The position numbers and the translations under genes were made by a program. From NCBI GenBank assembly GCA_963082875.1, contig OY720098.1, forward strand, positions 16,120,001 through 16,184,000: 64,000 nucleotides of DNA. Direction: 5' to 3'. Positions 17,660 to 29,752 of this stretch are shown here, one piece after another. Positions within the stretch are counted from its first letter, which is position 1. The number at the start of each line of letters is the position of its first letter. Origin of the DNA: Corella eumyota (Eukaryota; Chordata; Ascidiacea; Phlebobranchia; Corellidae). The notes below the pieces were generated by a model. The model worked only from the letters and a program-made list of their open reading frames with translations. It ran no database searches and was not told where the DNA came from.

Positions 17660-17800
17660 AATCAACAACTGCTTTTTTGCTGTAGTTTGATCCTCGCTGC
17701 TGTTATGCTCAATTAAAAAGCTATGAACAGTATAAACTTCTTTTGAGCCCATACTTAATCAGCAGCCTAATTTGTTAATGTTTGTTCTGTGCTTGTTCCA
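17660..17800 (+). repeat. SINE-like copy upstream of RAB14
   Basis: The segment TTTGATCCTCGCTGCTG corresponds to the B-box part of the repeat at 30177. The following stretch up to AATCAGCAGCCTAATTTG matches AATCAGCAGCATACTTATCG there. The copy is diverged and the A-box is not clear. Confidence 0.5.
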
Positions 17801-18288
17801 TACTAAAGAACTCCTTACTCACATTTGGTCAACAGGGTGGGGTTCATCACATGGCTTTATACATTGTGCTTTGCAACTGTAATTTAAACATGCTATGCGG
17901 AGGTTTATTAAGTTTGTATCAAAATAAAAACCTTAGCAAGTTAACAATAATTACGGGAAAAAAGAAGTCCTAGCTAATAAAAAAAATTGCTTGCTTGCTT
18001 AGTTAAGTAACTAACCAGTATAAGAGTAACAGCATGATTAAAAAATTTATTAAAATAACTTTTAACATTAAACACAGCATAATTGGGAAACATTTAAAAA
18101 AACTTTATACACTTATTAACATTGCATGAATAGTATAATTAAAAAATATAAGTTGGCCAATGTTTAATAAAAATTAACAGTGGAACTACTATATAAATAA
18201 AATTTATAAAAATTAACTTAAATTTAATAAAAGGCACGAACATTAAAAGAATAGAAACTTGTATGTTAAAAATTTGTAACTTTGCTGG

Positions 18289-21200
18289 CTATTTATCAGA
18301 AACCTGGTTTATATTTAATTCTTGTACTTTGTCATCCAGCATATTTGAATCCACAATCTGGTTTCCTATAATTTTGTGCCCTTAAAAAATTAAAAAAAAA
18401 TTAATATAATCTTTTCTACTAGACTAAACTGTCTTAACTTAATTTAAGAACAAAATCTTATAGTAATAAAAAAGTATTATAAAAAAGATACACTCAAAAC
18501 CTAAATAAAAAACTCATTTTATAATAAAATAAAAATACCTGATGTTCCAGAAACGTCTGCATTTACTTTGGCATTGTCTCCATAATTGTTTATTTGCAGT
18601 TGCATAGTACTTGACTGAGACACTTGATATTTATAAAAAGAGTAGAAAAAATTACATTTTTTTTCATTTCAGACACTGTCATTATGTTAGTTACTTAAAT
18701 TAAATTATTTAAGATACATATATTTTTTTTTAAATGTTAGCACTGTTGTTATCTTAGTTATTTAAATTTTGTTATTAAAGATACATTTATATATATATGT
18801 ATTGGCCAAATAACACAAACCTGTTGGTTTTAGAATATTAGGAAATTCAAAATTGCCCTGTATAGGTTCTCCAATTGACAGATTTGTGACTAAATAAGTA
18901 AATATTTTCCCTGCTGGATTTTTATTTTTAGATTCTGGTTTGGGGTATGTTGTAATTAAATCAGATTGACTAATTGTACCCTTGTATGCCCTTGAGAAAG
19001 TTTTAAAATCTTGGTGAAGAATTTGAACTTCTACATCATCATTTTGTCTTAAAATATTAAACTTAATTTAAATAACCAAATAATTTTCCCTTTTTTATAT
19101 TATCTAAAAAAATAGAGGTTCACCTTATTGGAACAATTACAATAAAAACTCGTTCCCCCTTCGATTTAATAGGATATTTTGGGTCCATTATATACAAGGT
19201 TAAATTTGATTTTGGTGGTTCATAGTAACATTCAAATGTTTGCTTTTTTTCTGGATTCATTAGATATTGATTCACCCCAAATAACCATGAAGTAAGGACT
19301 TGGTACCTTAAATTAAAAAAAATAACTTTTAACATAATTTATTCCTCTGAACAAAATAAATTAAAAATTTACCAAGATAGATGAGTAACGTAAAACTGTA
19401 TTGACCCAGAATCATCCAAAATAACATCAGCAAGATCCTCCCAAACTTTTCTATCTCCACTAACTTGTGGCTGAAATATTAAAAATTTAACTATTACAAC
19501 TACATAGTTAATTAATGTAAAATTACAGTATGTAAAATATAGGTTAACTTAGGGAACATTGAATAAAGTTAACACACAAAGAAAGACTTACTGTAACAAC
19601 ACAGGTTTTGGTTGTTGAATAATAAGAAGTTGAAAGAAGTATTTTTACTGGAACATTAAAATTTAAACCATGTGGCAAGCATTCCAACTGTGGGGTTAAC
19701 AAATATGTTGGGTTTTCCTAAAGTTTATAAGACATGTAAAAAAAAATGTTTTTTTTTAGCAAAAAGTTAGCAAATAATAAACTAAAACAAAAGTTAAAAA
19801 ACATATTTTTATTCTCGATGTGGAAAGGCTGACTTTATGACCTGAACACAAAGGTTACCCTGATCAGGGGTTTAAGGCCCAGTAAGAGTTTTTCTTGTTT
19901 ACAATGCCTTACTCAAAGCACCACAACATAAAAGCTTCTAGACAACGTCACTAGTAGTAATAAACTAGGCTAATTTAGTTTCGATTTTTTACACTGAGAT
20001 CATATTTTTAACAATAGGTACTATTTATAAAGCAAATTCTGCTCAACTTTGTAAAAATAAATACCTTAGTGAGGGAAGTAAGTTTTTTGCGATGTACAAC
20101 GCGAACAGTAATTTGAACATCCTTATTAAGTGCACCTTTAGGAATATCAATGTAACAACCTAAAACTTCAACCCTACCACCTTCCACACCAATCACTTTG
20201 CTCTCTGTATCTTTAAAATAAAGTTAGTTGTAAGTAAAAAAAATCTTTTTAACAAATAAAAACTTTAATTAAGAAAATTCTATAGTAATGAAAACTTACC
20301 AGAATTATTTTGTGCTTTTTTTTCTTTATTTCTCTATATTAAAACATATAACATTAAATTTCAATTGTCAATGCCACTTACCAAAACACTCATAAAATCA
20401 AGCACGTTGTTACTTAAATACCTTGTTAGATTTTGGTGTAAATATATTGCCTAACACAAGACCAAATTCATCATGTTGGTTTAAATGTTTTTTAGGTAAA
20501 CCAAGTACTTGAGTGGTCTTAAATAAAAAAAAGTTTTAATCAGGTTTTACATGTTTAATCTTAGTTACTTTAATCACAACATTAGCAATAAAAAAGGAAA
20601 TAAGATATTCAAAATTCTATTTTTTACAAACTTTTCCTGTCTTCTGTTTTGCATCTCTCATTAACTTTACACCATCAAAATCTACACCACAGCGGAATAT
20701 ATATAATCTCTCAATTTTGTGCAAACAATCACTCAGCATCATGACGTCATTAAGTGAAAGTTTGTTGTCACTTAGGTTCATGCCTTTAACCTAAATAGTT
20801 AACACTATGATTGGATTTAATAATTTTAAAATGGTAGTATTTTTATGTACCCTTATTATAAAAAACAAAAGCACTCCTTTTTTAATTTTAATCTATTTAA
20901 ATCATGTTGGCTTGACTAAAATAAATGTTATTAGTTTTACTTGCTATTTATAAAATGAATAGATAAAATTTAAAATAAAGTAATCACCATAATATTAGAT
21001 TTTTTGACTATTATTGGCAGAACTTGATAAAGTAGTATTTTCAAACTGTCATCCAAAAACCATGGATATAAATATAACTTCAATTGTTTGGTTGAAAGTT
21101 GTAAAATTTCAGCAAGACTTGTGATAGTAGTGGAATCAAGATCACTAAAAATCTTGATGTCTAAAGGTAAATGCCTTACAAACCAATTCGTCATCACTTT

Positions 21201-24200
21201 CCCCCATTCTTTTGCAACCGAATAAAGATAAAGAAGATCACTTAGATAATCTTGCTTTAAATAATAACTGACATAGTTAAACAAAATAATTCTTCTTAGT
21301 GCAAAATCTGTTTCTAAATGGAAAATTAACCCAAATTGTTTAGAAACTTGTTCATTACACAAACCATAAAGAAATTTGCACAAGTTTAACTGAAAAGATT
21401 TGTTTTCTAAATTTTCCATCAACCAAGTAAAGAAAGATTCAAATTCATCCACAGAGATATATTGCATTAAATAAACTGCACAGAGAAACTCTTGCCAATC
21501 AAAACATGAATGTGTTTTCTGTGTAACTTCTTTAAATAAAATTGTTTTAGTTTTTGCAGACTTAAAATTTTTAAATCTGTCAGGAAAATGGACTTCTTCT
21601 GGTGCATAGTTTTGAAATACAATCTCTTTTTCCATTATTCCATTGAAAGCAAGTAGAGCTAATTTTGTCAACTCTTTGCTGTCAATCTGCCCAGAAATAA
21701 GGCAATCTTTGAGAACTGTCAAAATTTTACTTGTTTCCGTTAAGGAGAGCTCAAGAGTTTCGATTGCCTAAATAAAAAAAATAGGCATAAATAAAAAAAT
21801 AACAAAAGAACAAAAAAAGTAAGTTTAAACTGTAAAGTAAAAAATAAGCACACAGTCATTAAATCGGTACACTGTTTGATTCAAAAAAAAAATGTTGTAC
21901 TGTTATACTATCTAACTAGCAACTGCAAAACAACTAATTTGTATTTCACTTTATAAGATGACAAAAAAGTGTTCTCATTTGTCACAATTGCAACAACTGC
22001 AGTTGTCTAACCAGTCTAAATGTTTTCTGTATTTAAATAGTATTTTAATATGTCATTTATACAAAGATTAATTTAAAATTGAGTTATTTTAACAGAGGCT
22101 CCAGTCTTTAAGCATAAAAGTTGTGATAGTATAAACTGTTTTAAGGGGTTATATTATTATGTTGCTTATACAACCTGAAAGGATTTAGAACTGACTACTT
22201 CAGCTGCAAATTGTTCAGGATGTTCTTGTAGATTTAAACATTTAACAGGTAAACCATAAACGCCGAATATCGAAGTTGTCTTAATATAAAAATTTATTTG
22301 TAAATTAAAAGATAAATCATCATAAATTAAACAAAATTTTACTTAATCCTAATTTTGCTTATTAATAATTAATTAAAGTTATATAAAAGTTAAAATGAAG
22401 ATAAAATTTATAAAATATCCTGCTTAGATTGGTTTACTTACAAACCTTTGCATTAGTATTTTTCGTAACTCTTAGTAATTCTCGTCCTTCAAAACCAACA
22501 TCACAACCGGAAAGGTTTAAGATCTTAATCTTTTGCAAACAGTCACACAGCATCATAACATCATCAAGTGATAGTTTATTGTCATTTAGCATCATGGTTT
22601 CAACCTCAATTAGAACAATTTGTTTAAACCCAATATACAAATAAATCATTATTGGTTTCTACAAACTTCTATTTTATGGTTTACAGTCTCTTCAAACAAT
22701 AAAGTATACATTTTTGAATTTTTAAATCATTTAATTTTGATCCTAAAATTAAGCAAAAAAATATATACACTACAAATATACCAGAATGTTTGATTTTTCT
22801 TTTATTATTGGAAGAACTTGTTGAATAAAATCAGCCAAACTGCCATCCATGAAGATTGGCCATACTTCACACAACACTTCTAATTCAGTTGAATTTTGTA
22901 ATTTGTCAACAAGTTTAACAACATCGTTTGGAAAAAATTCTCCAGAAATCTTTAAAAATATATGACATAAATTAACTGAAACTTTAATTACCCAAATTTA
23001 AAGATTTAAATATTAATAATAAAAAAAATTCTGGTGTTTATTATTTAAAGTTTTTATGGCAATAACATGATGACAAGTAATGTTATTAAACTTACATTAT
23101 TTATTGAGAGTATAGATTCATCACATTTTTCTTGTAACTTTGGTGTTTTATCTGGATCAATATTATCTACTTCCGATTCTTTAGATTTAACTGGAACATC
23201 TTCGTTTGGGTTCTTAATAATAATAAATTAATTTCATAATCTAACAAAATTTTCTTTAACAAAAATATTAATTTATATAAATGAAAGTAGATGTATAAAA
23301 TTTTTAAATTAAAGTTTAAACAGATTTTGTAAAGCAATATTTTATGCAGTTTTTTCTGTTTTAATTTAACACAGTAAAAGGTTAAGTATATATAACTAAA
23401 ATAATACTTGATGTAAGACATAATAACTAAAATAATACTTGAAGCAAAGCACCCATAATGGTATTTCAAATGTTTTTTTGTCACATAGAACTTAAACAAT
23501 TTTTTTAACCAACCAAAGAATAGTGGCAAAATAATTTTCGTTACAAGTAATTTATTGCAATATGTTGTTGTTTTTATTATTTTTAAAGGTATGCATTAGG
23601 CTGGGGCAGCCCAAATAAAAACAGCAATATATAAAACAAAGTACATAACACAATATATAAAATAACATTAATAATAAAATGTTATACAACACTAAACCAA
23701 ACCAACTTAATCATGACATTTATCAGATGGTGAAAAGGGAAGAATTCATTAAGAACAAGTATTATCGCAAATGTTGAACCTGACATGTTATTTTATTAAA
23801 CTTACCTTATTGTCTTTGGGTATAGGTTTATTTTCTTTTAACTTTGGTGATTTATTTGGATCAGTTTCACCTACTTCCGATTTTTCATATTCAACTTGAA
23901 CATTTTCGTTTGGGTTCTTAATAATAATATAAAATTAGTTTCGCAATTTTAACTCGAAAATAAGTAAAAAATACCCTTATTTTTGATTTTTGGGATGGCA
24001 GAGCTCTCCTTTAAGCATAATAAAATGTTAATTATACCCAAAACAGTGTTTTGCCACATTACATATTCACCATCATACTATAAATTTTTACTGAATAATA
24101 AAATAGTTCTATTTTAATAAATCAAATTTCACTTACACCCTTAAAATTCAACTCCATTGACTCTATTCCTAATGATGGACCACGACCAATATATGTAACC

Positions 24201-25032
24201 TAATATGTTAAACAACAATTTTCACAAATTTTAAAATGTGGCATTTACACTACAACCCCTTAATATAATAATAAAGAGCTGATTTAATAATAAAGAGCCA
24301 ACTAAAGGAAAACAAAAATTAAATTGTCACCTTAAAAGTTTTATCTGCAAGCAAAAGTAAGCTAGCAACAAAATCTCTACTACTCAAGTGCTTTTACCAA
24401 ATAATCCTTTTTTATTAGCAATTTTTTAATTTAATTAACATTTATGCATATATGTTGTGAACCTATTTTTAATTGATCATTAAAGGATTATACTATAAAG
24501 TTTAAAAAAGTAAATATATGAATATTTTTTATCCAAGAGAAACTGCCCATAAAAATGGGTTAAATTTTCATATAGAAATGTAACAATTAATTTATTTGTA
24601 ATAAATGTTGTTAATCTCACATGAGAATCATCTACATGGATATATTTATCAGATTTATTTTCGGACCTTGGAGATTTAGTTTTTTTATTGTCATCCAACT
24701 TCTTATCTGCAGAGCTACCAGGAACATCTTTGTTGCGGTCCTTAATGATAATAAAAAAAATCAGTTTTACAATTTAAACAATATTTCTTGGACAAAATTT
24801 TAATATAATAGTTAATGAAAACTTATATTAAATAAATTGTATTTGATTTTAATATTTGAATAATATTAAGTAAAACTTGACAACAATAACAAAAACGACA
24901 AATTTAATTAAATATAAAATTTAATTCAAAAAGTGTCATAGTTTTTTATTTTTTTTTATGTTTTTGCAAGAGGTTTTTGTTAAAGTAGCCAACTTGTTTA
25001 AATAAGACACATTTAAATTTACTTACATCCAT
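18289..25032 (-). CDS. NLR-derived LRR protein with C-terminal ZU5-UPA, no NACHT seen
   Basis: Nineteen exons join in perfect phase into about 957 residues: 18289..18380, 18539..18622, 18821..19047, 19124..19306, 19373..19470, 19592..19717, 20065..20210, 20300..20333, 20422..20517, 20632..20790, 20988..21767, 22175..22279, 22446..22604, 22782..22949, 23096..23212, 23806..23916, 24137..24199, 24621..24740, 25027..25032. In order: a charged N-terminus with two related exons (NPNEDVPVK, NPNENVQVE); a helix and LRR unit (DNKLSLDDVMMLCDCLQKI) with a GLPVKCLN linker; a 260-residue exon resembling the NLR winged-helix/HD2 (LTKLALLAFNGIMEKEIVF, FDWQEFLCAVYLM, FLYGLCNEQ); a second LRR unit and GLP linker; ZU5 (GGRVEVLGCYIDIPKGAL); a THLSWY boundary; UPA; and a polar tail. 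No P-loop was found in the exons or introns. The start (MD exon) is the least certain part. Such a protein could act in innate immunity or death signalling, by analogy with NLRP1, CARD8 and PIDD1. Confidence 0.8.
19803..19970 (-). repeat. SINE-like copy in the NLR/ZU5 gene intron
   Basis: On the plus strand it begins CTCGATGTGGAAAGGCTGAC and ends near GTCACTAGTAGTAATAAAC. It is the best match to the copy at 1225. It lies in the intron between exons 19592..19717 and 20065..20210. Confidence 0.65.
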
Positions 25033-26322
25033 AACTATAACTTTAGAACTCTTTATTTAGCCAACTCCACATGGCAGAATGGGGGTGTATAGAAAGCCTG
25101 TGCAAGTGTGCAAACAATATGTACACAAAACTACAGATTAAACTATCTAGTTATATTTCAGTATCTTGAGAAACAAATACAACTTACTAACACCTTATCA
25201 AAACAAAAAGTTTAAAAACCGTTATTAAAGTTAAACTTTTGTTTTCATTCAATTAAGTTTTTAAAAATTTTTTTTTTAGTAAAATTCATATTACCGCCAT
25301 TTTTATCATACTATTATCTACAATACCACTAAACATCCATCAGCATTATACCATGGTTACACTATTACCGCAATACTTACCGTTTAAGCAAGTGGGGTGG
25401 TTAATTTTGCATTTATAATAACAGTTAAATGCTATATAATAACGGTGATAGAAATTCTAAATACATTTTTCGTCTTTTTAAGCGACAATGCCAGTTATAA
25501 ATTGTGTGTGTATTTGCAATACTTTTGTTTACATTTATTTGTCCTCGATGTAAAAATAGATATGCGTATGTTGCTACTCTATTAATTCAAACTAGTCATA
25601 CTTTAATCTACAATATTCGCCCATGTGACTAAAAACCGTTTGACAAAATGTTTATAGGTTTACTTTGGTTTTAACAAGAGCCCGTTTAACATTATAAATA
25701 GAAGTTTTTCAAATATTAAAAACCCATTCTTTTTAATTCCTCAGTAAGTCTTTTAATTTATTGTTCTGTATACTATTTGTACAGAAACATAGGATTAAAA
25801 TATTACAAAAAATTAAACCAGAAAAAATTTTTAATTCTTTTACTATAGTGTAATTTGTGTGTAAGTATATTACTAAAACAAAAAGACAACAATAAGTGCA
25901 GCTATATATTATTATAAACCATGTTATGATATCCCTTTTTGTAACAGCTAAATATAAATCACATACAAATTGCAACATACTATACTTAAAACTGAAACCA
26001 CGGTACAACATTTAGCACTACACAAAACCAACAACATTTTTAATATTTATATTGCACAATTACATAATGATATTAATAACCAAAAAAGATAACAACAATA
26101 TACATTTGTTTTAAATTATTTTTTAGGTTTAAAATAGCCCAATAATATAATTTAATTGCAAAATGTAACTTGAAGATTGAAGATGATATAAAGAACTCAA
26201 GCTATACAAAAACCCAGCACCTTAAAATGTCTACTTATCAAACATTGACTTGAAAAATAGGTACATATGTGTTTGAGAAAAACGGATAGAGACTTTAAAA
26301 GAAATATTGAAGTAACAAACAA
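25033..26322. other. Intergenic between NLR/ZU5 gene start and STX16 stop
   Basis: It holds the upstream region of the NLR/ZU5 gene and the 3' UTR side of STX16. Open frames at 25397-25585 and 25733-26011 are short, AT-driven and unlike any known protein. Nothing else is recognised. Confidence 0.55.
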
Positions 26323-27261
26323 TTAGGTTTTGTTAGATCTTGTTGCAACTAAAATTATTAGGAGTATAGTTGTTATGATAGCCATTACAAAAATAATTAT
26401 TAATTTTTTGTTTTTCTTTTGGTAATGTTCTGCTTTTTGTAGTTGACCAAGACCAGACTCGGTTTTGACAACAGCTTGTTCAACATTATAGTCAATTCGA
26501 TCAAGCAATGTTCCTTGCTCAACTATAATATTTCCTAAATCTTGAAATATGGTTGCAAGATCCGAGATGCTTTTAACCACGTTTAATATTTCTTCTTCTC
26601 TCTGATTAATATTGACCGAGTTTTGGTTAATAATAGCTACTTGTCCTTGTGAGAACCCCTTTTCAAATTCCTCATCCAAATCTCCAGTGTCCTCAATCAT
26701 AAGAGCAGTGTGACTGTTAAAAAATTGATGTGAGCGATCCTCTCTGGCCTTTAATTTTTTTAAATAAGTTGACTGACTTCTTCGAAATTCTGTAGATACC
26801 TCTTGTAAGGTAGACACCACCGACGAAACCGCGTTTTTTAAAATTGTTTTTTCATAGGGTGATGACTTCTTTATTCTTGAGCCCATAACTTTAATATTAT
26901 TATTGCAACCATGAAATAACTGAGTGATTTCTTGTGTTAAAATTTCAATAACATGTTCTTCATCAACGCTATCATCAAGAGTTGGACGGTTTAAATGTTT
27001 ATCATGTAATAGACACAATTCTTGCATTTTATCCCTTATCCGAGAAATGTCATAATTTATTTCTTGCGAGTTTTCTATCCATTCCGTTGATGCAGTGTTT
27101 CGAAATGTAACTGTATGTTGTTCTGGGGCAGAGTGCTGGACCAACCTTGTTCTGTCGTCATCTTCATATCCGTGATTAGATTGTTGACCAAACATACTTT
27201 TACTTTGAAGAGCATTATTTCTCATCATTACAAAAACATCAGAAAGCGATCTTACAGCCAT
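26323..27261 (-). CDS. STX16: Syntaxin-16, Qa-SNARE
   Basis: Syntaxin-16 is the Qa-SNARE for endosome-to-trans-Golgi fusion, working with VTI1A, STX6 and VAMP4 under VPS45 control. This is a single 312-residue exon, close to the family length. The N-terminus MAVRSLSDVFVMMRNNAL matches the start of vertebrate STX16 that binds VPS45. A three-helix Habc region follows at about residues 75-180, then the SNARE helix at about 215-280 with FQDLGNIIVEQGTLLDRID, which carries the central Gln. The protein ends in a tail anchor (about residues 286-306, IIIFVMAIITTILLIILVA) and a short basic lumenal tail. The gene is intronless, unlike its neighbours, but shows no sign of decay. It is head to head with UFC1, start codons about 880 bp apart. 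Confidence 0.95.
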   Translation of the reverse strand: MAVRSLSDVFVMMRNNALQSKSMFGQQSNHGYEDDDRTRLVQHSAPEQHTVTFRNTASTEWIENSQEINYDISRIRDKMQELCLLHDKHLNRPTLDDSVDEEHVIEILTQEITQLFHGCNNNIKVMGSRIKKSSPYEKTILKNAVSSVVSTLQEVSTEFRRSQSTYLKKLKAREDRSHQFFNSHTALMIEDTGDLDEEFEKGFSQGQVAIINQNSVNINQREEEILNVVKSISDLATIFQDLGNIIVEQGTLLDRIDYNVEQAVVKTESGLGQLQKAEHYQKKNKKLIIIFVMAIITTILLIILVATRSNKT

Positions 27262-27490
27262 GATTCAACTTCAGTATATTAAATTTAATGTGCCAGATAT
27301 TTTTACGATCCTTTATTATATGTTTTTAAAGATCTGAAGATTTAAACAAGTAACAAAACTGCAAAATAGGTTATTTAAAAACATAGTCTGATAGTCAGAA
27401 TGTCAGATGTGTTAAACTGTAAGCTATTTATAAACATAAACTATAAGCGTGCAAAACAGAAAAAAGTGTAGTCACAGTCTGGCATTTACT

Positions 27491-27730
27491 ACTGTGCAGA
27501 ATCGAATGAATGTATATCAAATGGTTACCAAATGGATCAAATGTATTGAATGGATAAAATGGAACAAAAATATTGCATAAATTAAACCCTAACCCCGACC
27601 CTCACCCATTCAGAATAAGCATAATGCATGTAATCCATTCGGTCCATTCGATCCGTTCGATCCATTTGTTTCATTCGAAAACCATTTGATATACGTTCGG
27701 GTACATTCTATTTATTCGATCCTGTATAGT
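27491..27730. repeat. Imperfect long inverted repeat (MITE-like) between STX16 and UFC1
   Basis: The left end ACTGTGCAGAATCGAATGAA pairs with the right end, whose reverse complement is ACTATACAGGATCGAATAAA. Similarity of the arms extends inward through TATATCAAATGGTT. The centre carries AAATTAAACCCTAACCCC, whose reverse complement recurs inside the element at 41309. No clear target duplication was found, so family is unassigned. Confidence 0.65.
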
Positions 27731-28141
27731 TTATAGGTACCGCTGTCTGACTGTCTTAAATATCGTTAACAATTATTTACCATCTTGCAATCATATTTTT
27801 TAAAACCTTTACGTCCAAAATCTTTGTTCATTGGAGCATCACAAAATTGTAATCAAAAGTAAATACTATAAAATGTTTTCTGCATATACTTAACAAAGTT
27901 ACAATATTTAAAAATAAAAATGATTTATTTATATAGCATTTTACTAAAATTGTTAACTGTTTTTAGCGTTTCGTATAATAAAAAAAATTGTAATATATAT
28001 TTATCCTCACACTTTCGGTGTCGTCATAAATCAAAACAGCTGATCCTAAAATATTTTAGTATTTTTATGTAAACAATTTGAGACACGTGTTGTATTGTCA
28101 AAACAACAACTTCGTAACAAAAACAATTACTTTTAAAAAAT
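27731..28141. other. UFC1-proximal part of the shared STX16/UFC1 promoter region
   Basis: STX16 and UFC1 diverge from this region, so it probably holds both core promoters. A CACGTG E-box occurs near 28085. Nothing coding is seen. Confidence 0.5.
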
Positions 28142-29056
28142 ATGGTTGACAACGTGACGAAAAAAACTTTATCAAGTATACCACTGCTGCGAACGAAAGC
28201 TGGTCCTAGAGAAGTAGATGTATGGACACAAAGATTGAAGGAAGAATATCAGGCTTTAATAACAGTACAAAAACAATAGTTTACGATTTTTTTCCTAAGT
28301 AAAACATTTTACAGCTTAAAAACAAAAAAAGCAACTAATTTTTAAAAGCCCTACCCTGTTTCGATAGTTGAATAAATAAATAACTTATTTTGAGTAGGGT
28401 TTTTTAACTTTATCTCCTTTTGCAGTATGTAAAAAACAATAAGGAAAATGATAACGATTGGTTTCGACTAGAAGCCAGCAAAGATGGTACAACGTGGTTT
28501 GGAAAGTGTTGGTACATTAAAGATTTAAGAAAATATGAATTTAAAATCGAATTTGAAGTAAGTTTTAGCAAGCATTGTTTTTTAGTTTCAGTAATAGTTA
28601 ATTTGTATTTAAAATTACAAAATGTAACTGGTTTATGATATAAATATTAAATTGTTTATTTAACCCTTATTTTTTCTCAAGATACCCGTAACTTATCCTA
28701 CTACTGCACCTGAAATTGCATTGCCAGAATTAGATGGTAAAACGGCAAAAATGTACAGAGGTGGCAAAATATGTCTCACTGATCATTTTAAACCTCTGTG
28801 GGCTCGTAATGTTCCCAAATTTGGAATTGCACATGCAATGGCTTTAGGAGTAAGTAGCTATTGTAAAAATACATTAACAGCAACAAAAAAAAAAAAAGGC
28901 AATCGCCAATAACTTTTTAGATAAAAATTTTAAGTTTCACAAGTTGATTAAAATTATTTTTAAAATTTTTAGCTGGGTCCGTGGCTTGCTGTTGAAATTC
29001 CAGACCTTGTTGATAAAGGGATTATACAACATAGCGATGAAAAAGAAACAACATAA
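28142..29056 (+). CDS. UFC1: UFC1, E2 enzyme of UFM1 conjugation
   Basis: UFC1 takes the ubiquitin-like protein UFM1 from the E1 UBA5 and passes it to substrates with the UFL1 ligase complex, mainly at the endoplasmic reticulum. Four exons join in phase: 28142..28264, 28426..28557, 28682..28849, 28973..29056, giving 168 residues (human 167). Long blocks are family-identical, such as [16 protein letters not shown] and [20 protein letters not shown]. The catalytic Cys falls at residue 116, the same number as in human, within [10 protein letters not shown]. The end [20 protein letters not shown] also matches. A probable poly(A) signal (AATAAA) lies near 29382. Confidence 0.97.
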
Positions 29057-29752
29057 ATATTTTATGTTTTTATGCAAGTTTTGTGTGTTATTGTAGAAGA
29101 TTTATATGTATAGCAGTTACAACTGCTTTGTTTCTTTTTATTATTTTAATTATGGTGTGAGGTTTTTTCTCGATCAATATCAATAAGATTTATATATTTA
29201 AAAATGACTCCATTTATAAATGTGCAATGTGGCTTGTTATGACAATAAAAATCTATTCAAAATCAATATGGTTAAGACTTGAACACTTAATTAACATTAT
29301 TGTACAAATTGTTTACAATTGTTTTGACAAAATTTTAACCCAATATTTCCTTTCAGATTTGTTAATAGCGAATGTTTTGCAGATAAATAAAAAAATTAAA
29401 GTGAATATTTATGCTAGCTGTGGTTTTGTATCTACGACAACTTAACTAAATAAAAACTTTCACTAAACATTCCGATCTAACAAAACTTTTTTTTTGCTTC
29501 CATTTTAATAAAATAAAGCCTTAATTTGTCATTAGGTTCGTTTGATCTGTTAGTTGTCATATAATTTTTTTGTTTTAATGTTCACAAGGTGGATACACAC
29601 AACATTTTAATGTCAAGAAAAAAAACTAACAGCACATAAGTTGGATTAATATCCATAGATTTAAAAAAAAAAAAACTAGCCACTTGGTAGATAAAACACA
29701 AGTAGATAATCATTCTTGATAAAACTAACAGACTCTATTTAATTACCAAAGT
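29057..29752. other. Convergent 3' region of UFC1 and COA5
   Basis: The two genes end tail to tail here. The 72-codon open frame at 29227-29445 is AT-rich 3'-UTR sequence. No further gene is seen. Confidence 0.55.

Larger units (their letters stand above)
16575..18288. other. Intergenic, RAB14 promoter side and 3' flank of the NLR/ZU5 gene
   Basis: No gene is supported. It contains a palindromic CRE at 17093 and a SINE-like copy at about 17660-17800. The 63-codon open frame at 17782-17973 overlaps the end of that repeat and is not a gene. Confidence 0.6.

Noticed and set aside
22429-22644. Plus-strand open frame opposite the NLR/ZU5 gene
   Set aside because: It is the antisense shadow of the LRR exon 22446..22604.
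23167-23529. 120-codon minus-strand frame in the NLR/ZU5 region
   Set aside because: Lys/Leu/Ile-rich intron read-through that extends one small real exon (23096..23212 is read in a different frame).
27580-27606. Telomere-like CCCTAACCC run
   Set aside because: Only one or two units long and part of the core shared by the inverted-repeat elements; not an interstitial telomere array.
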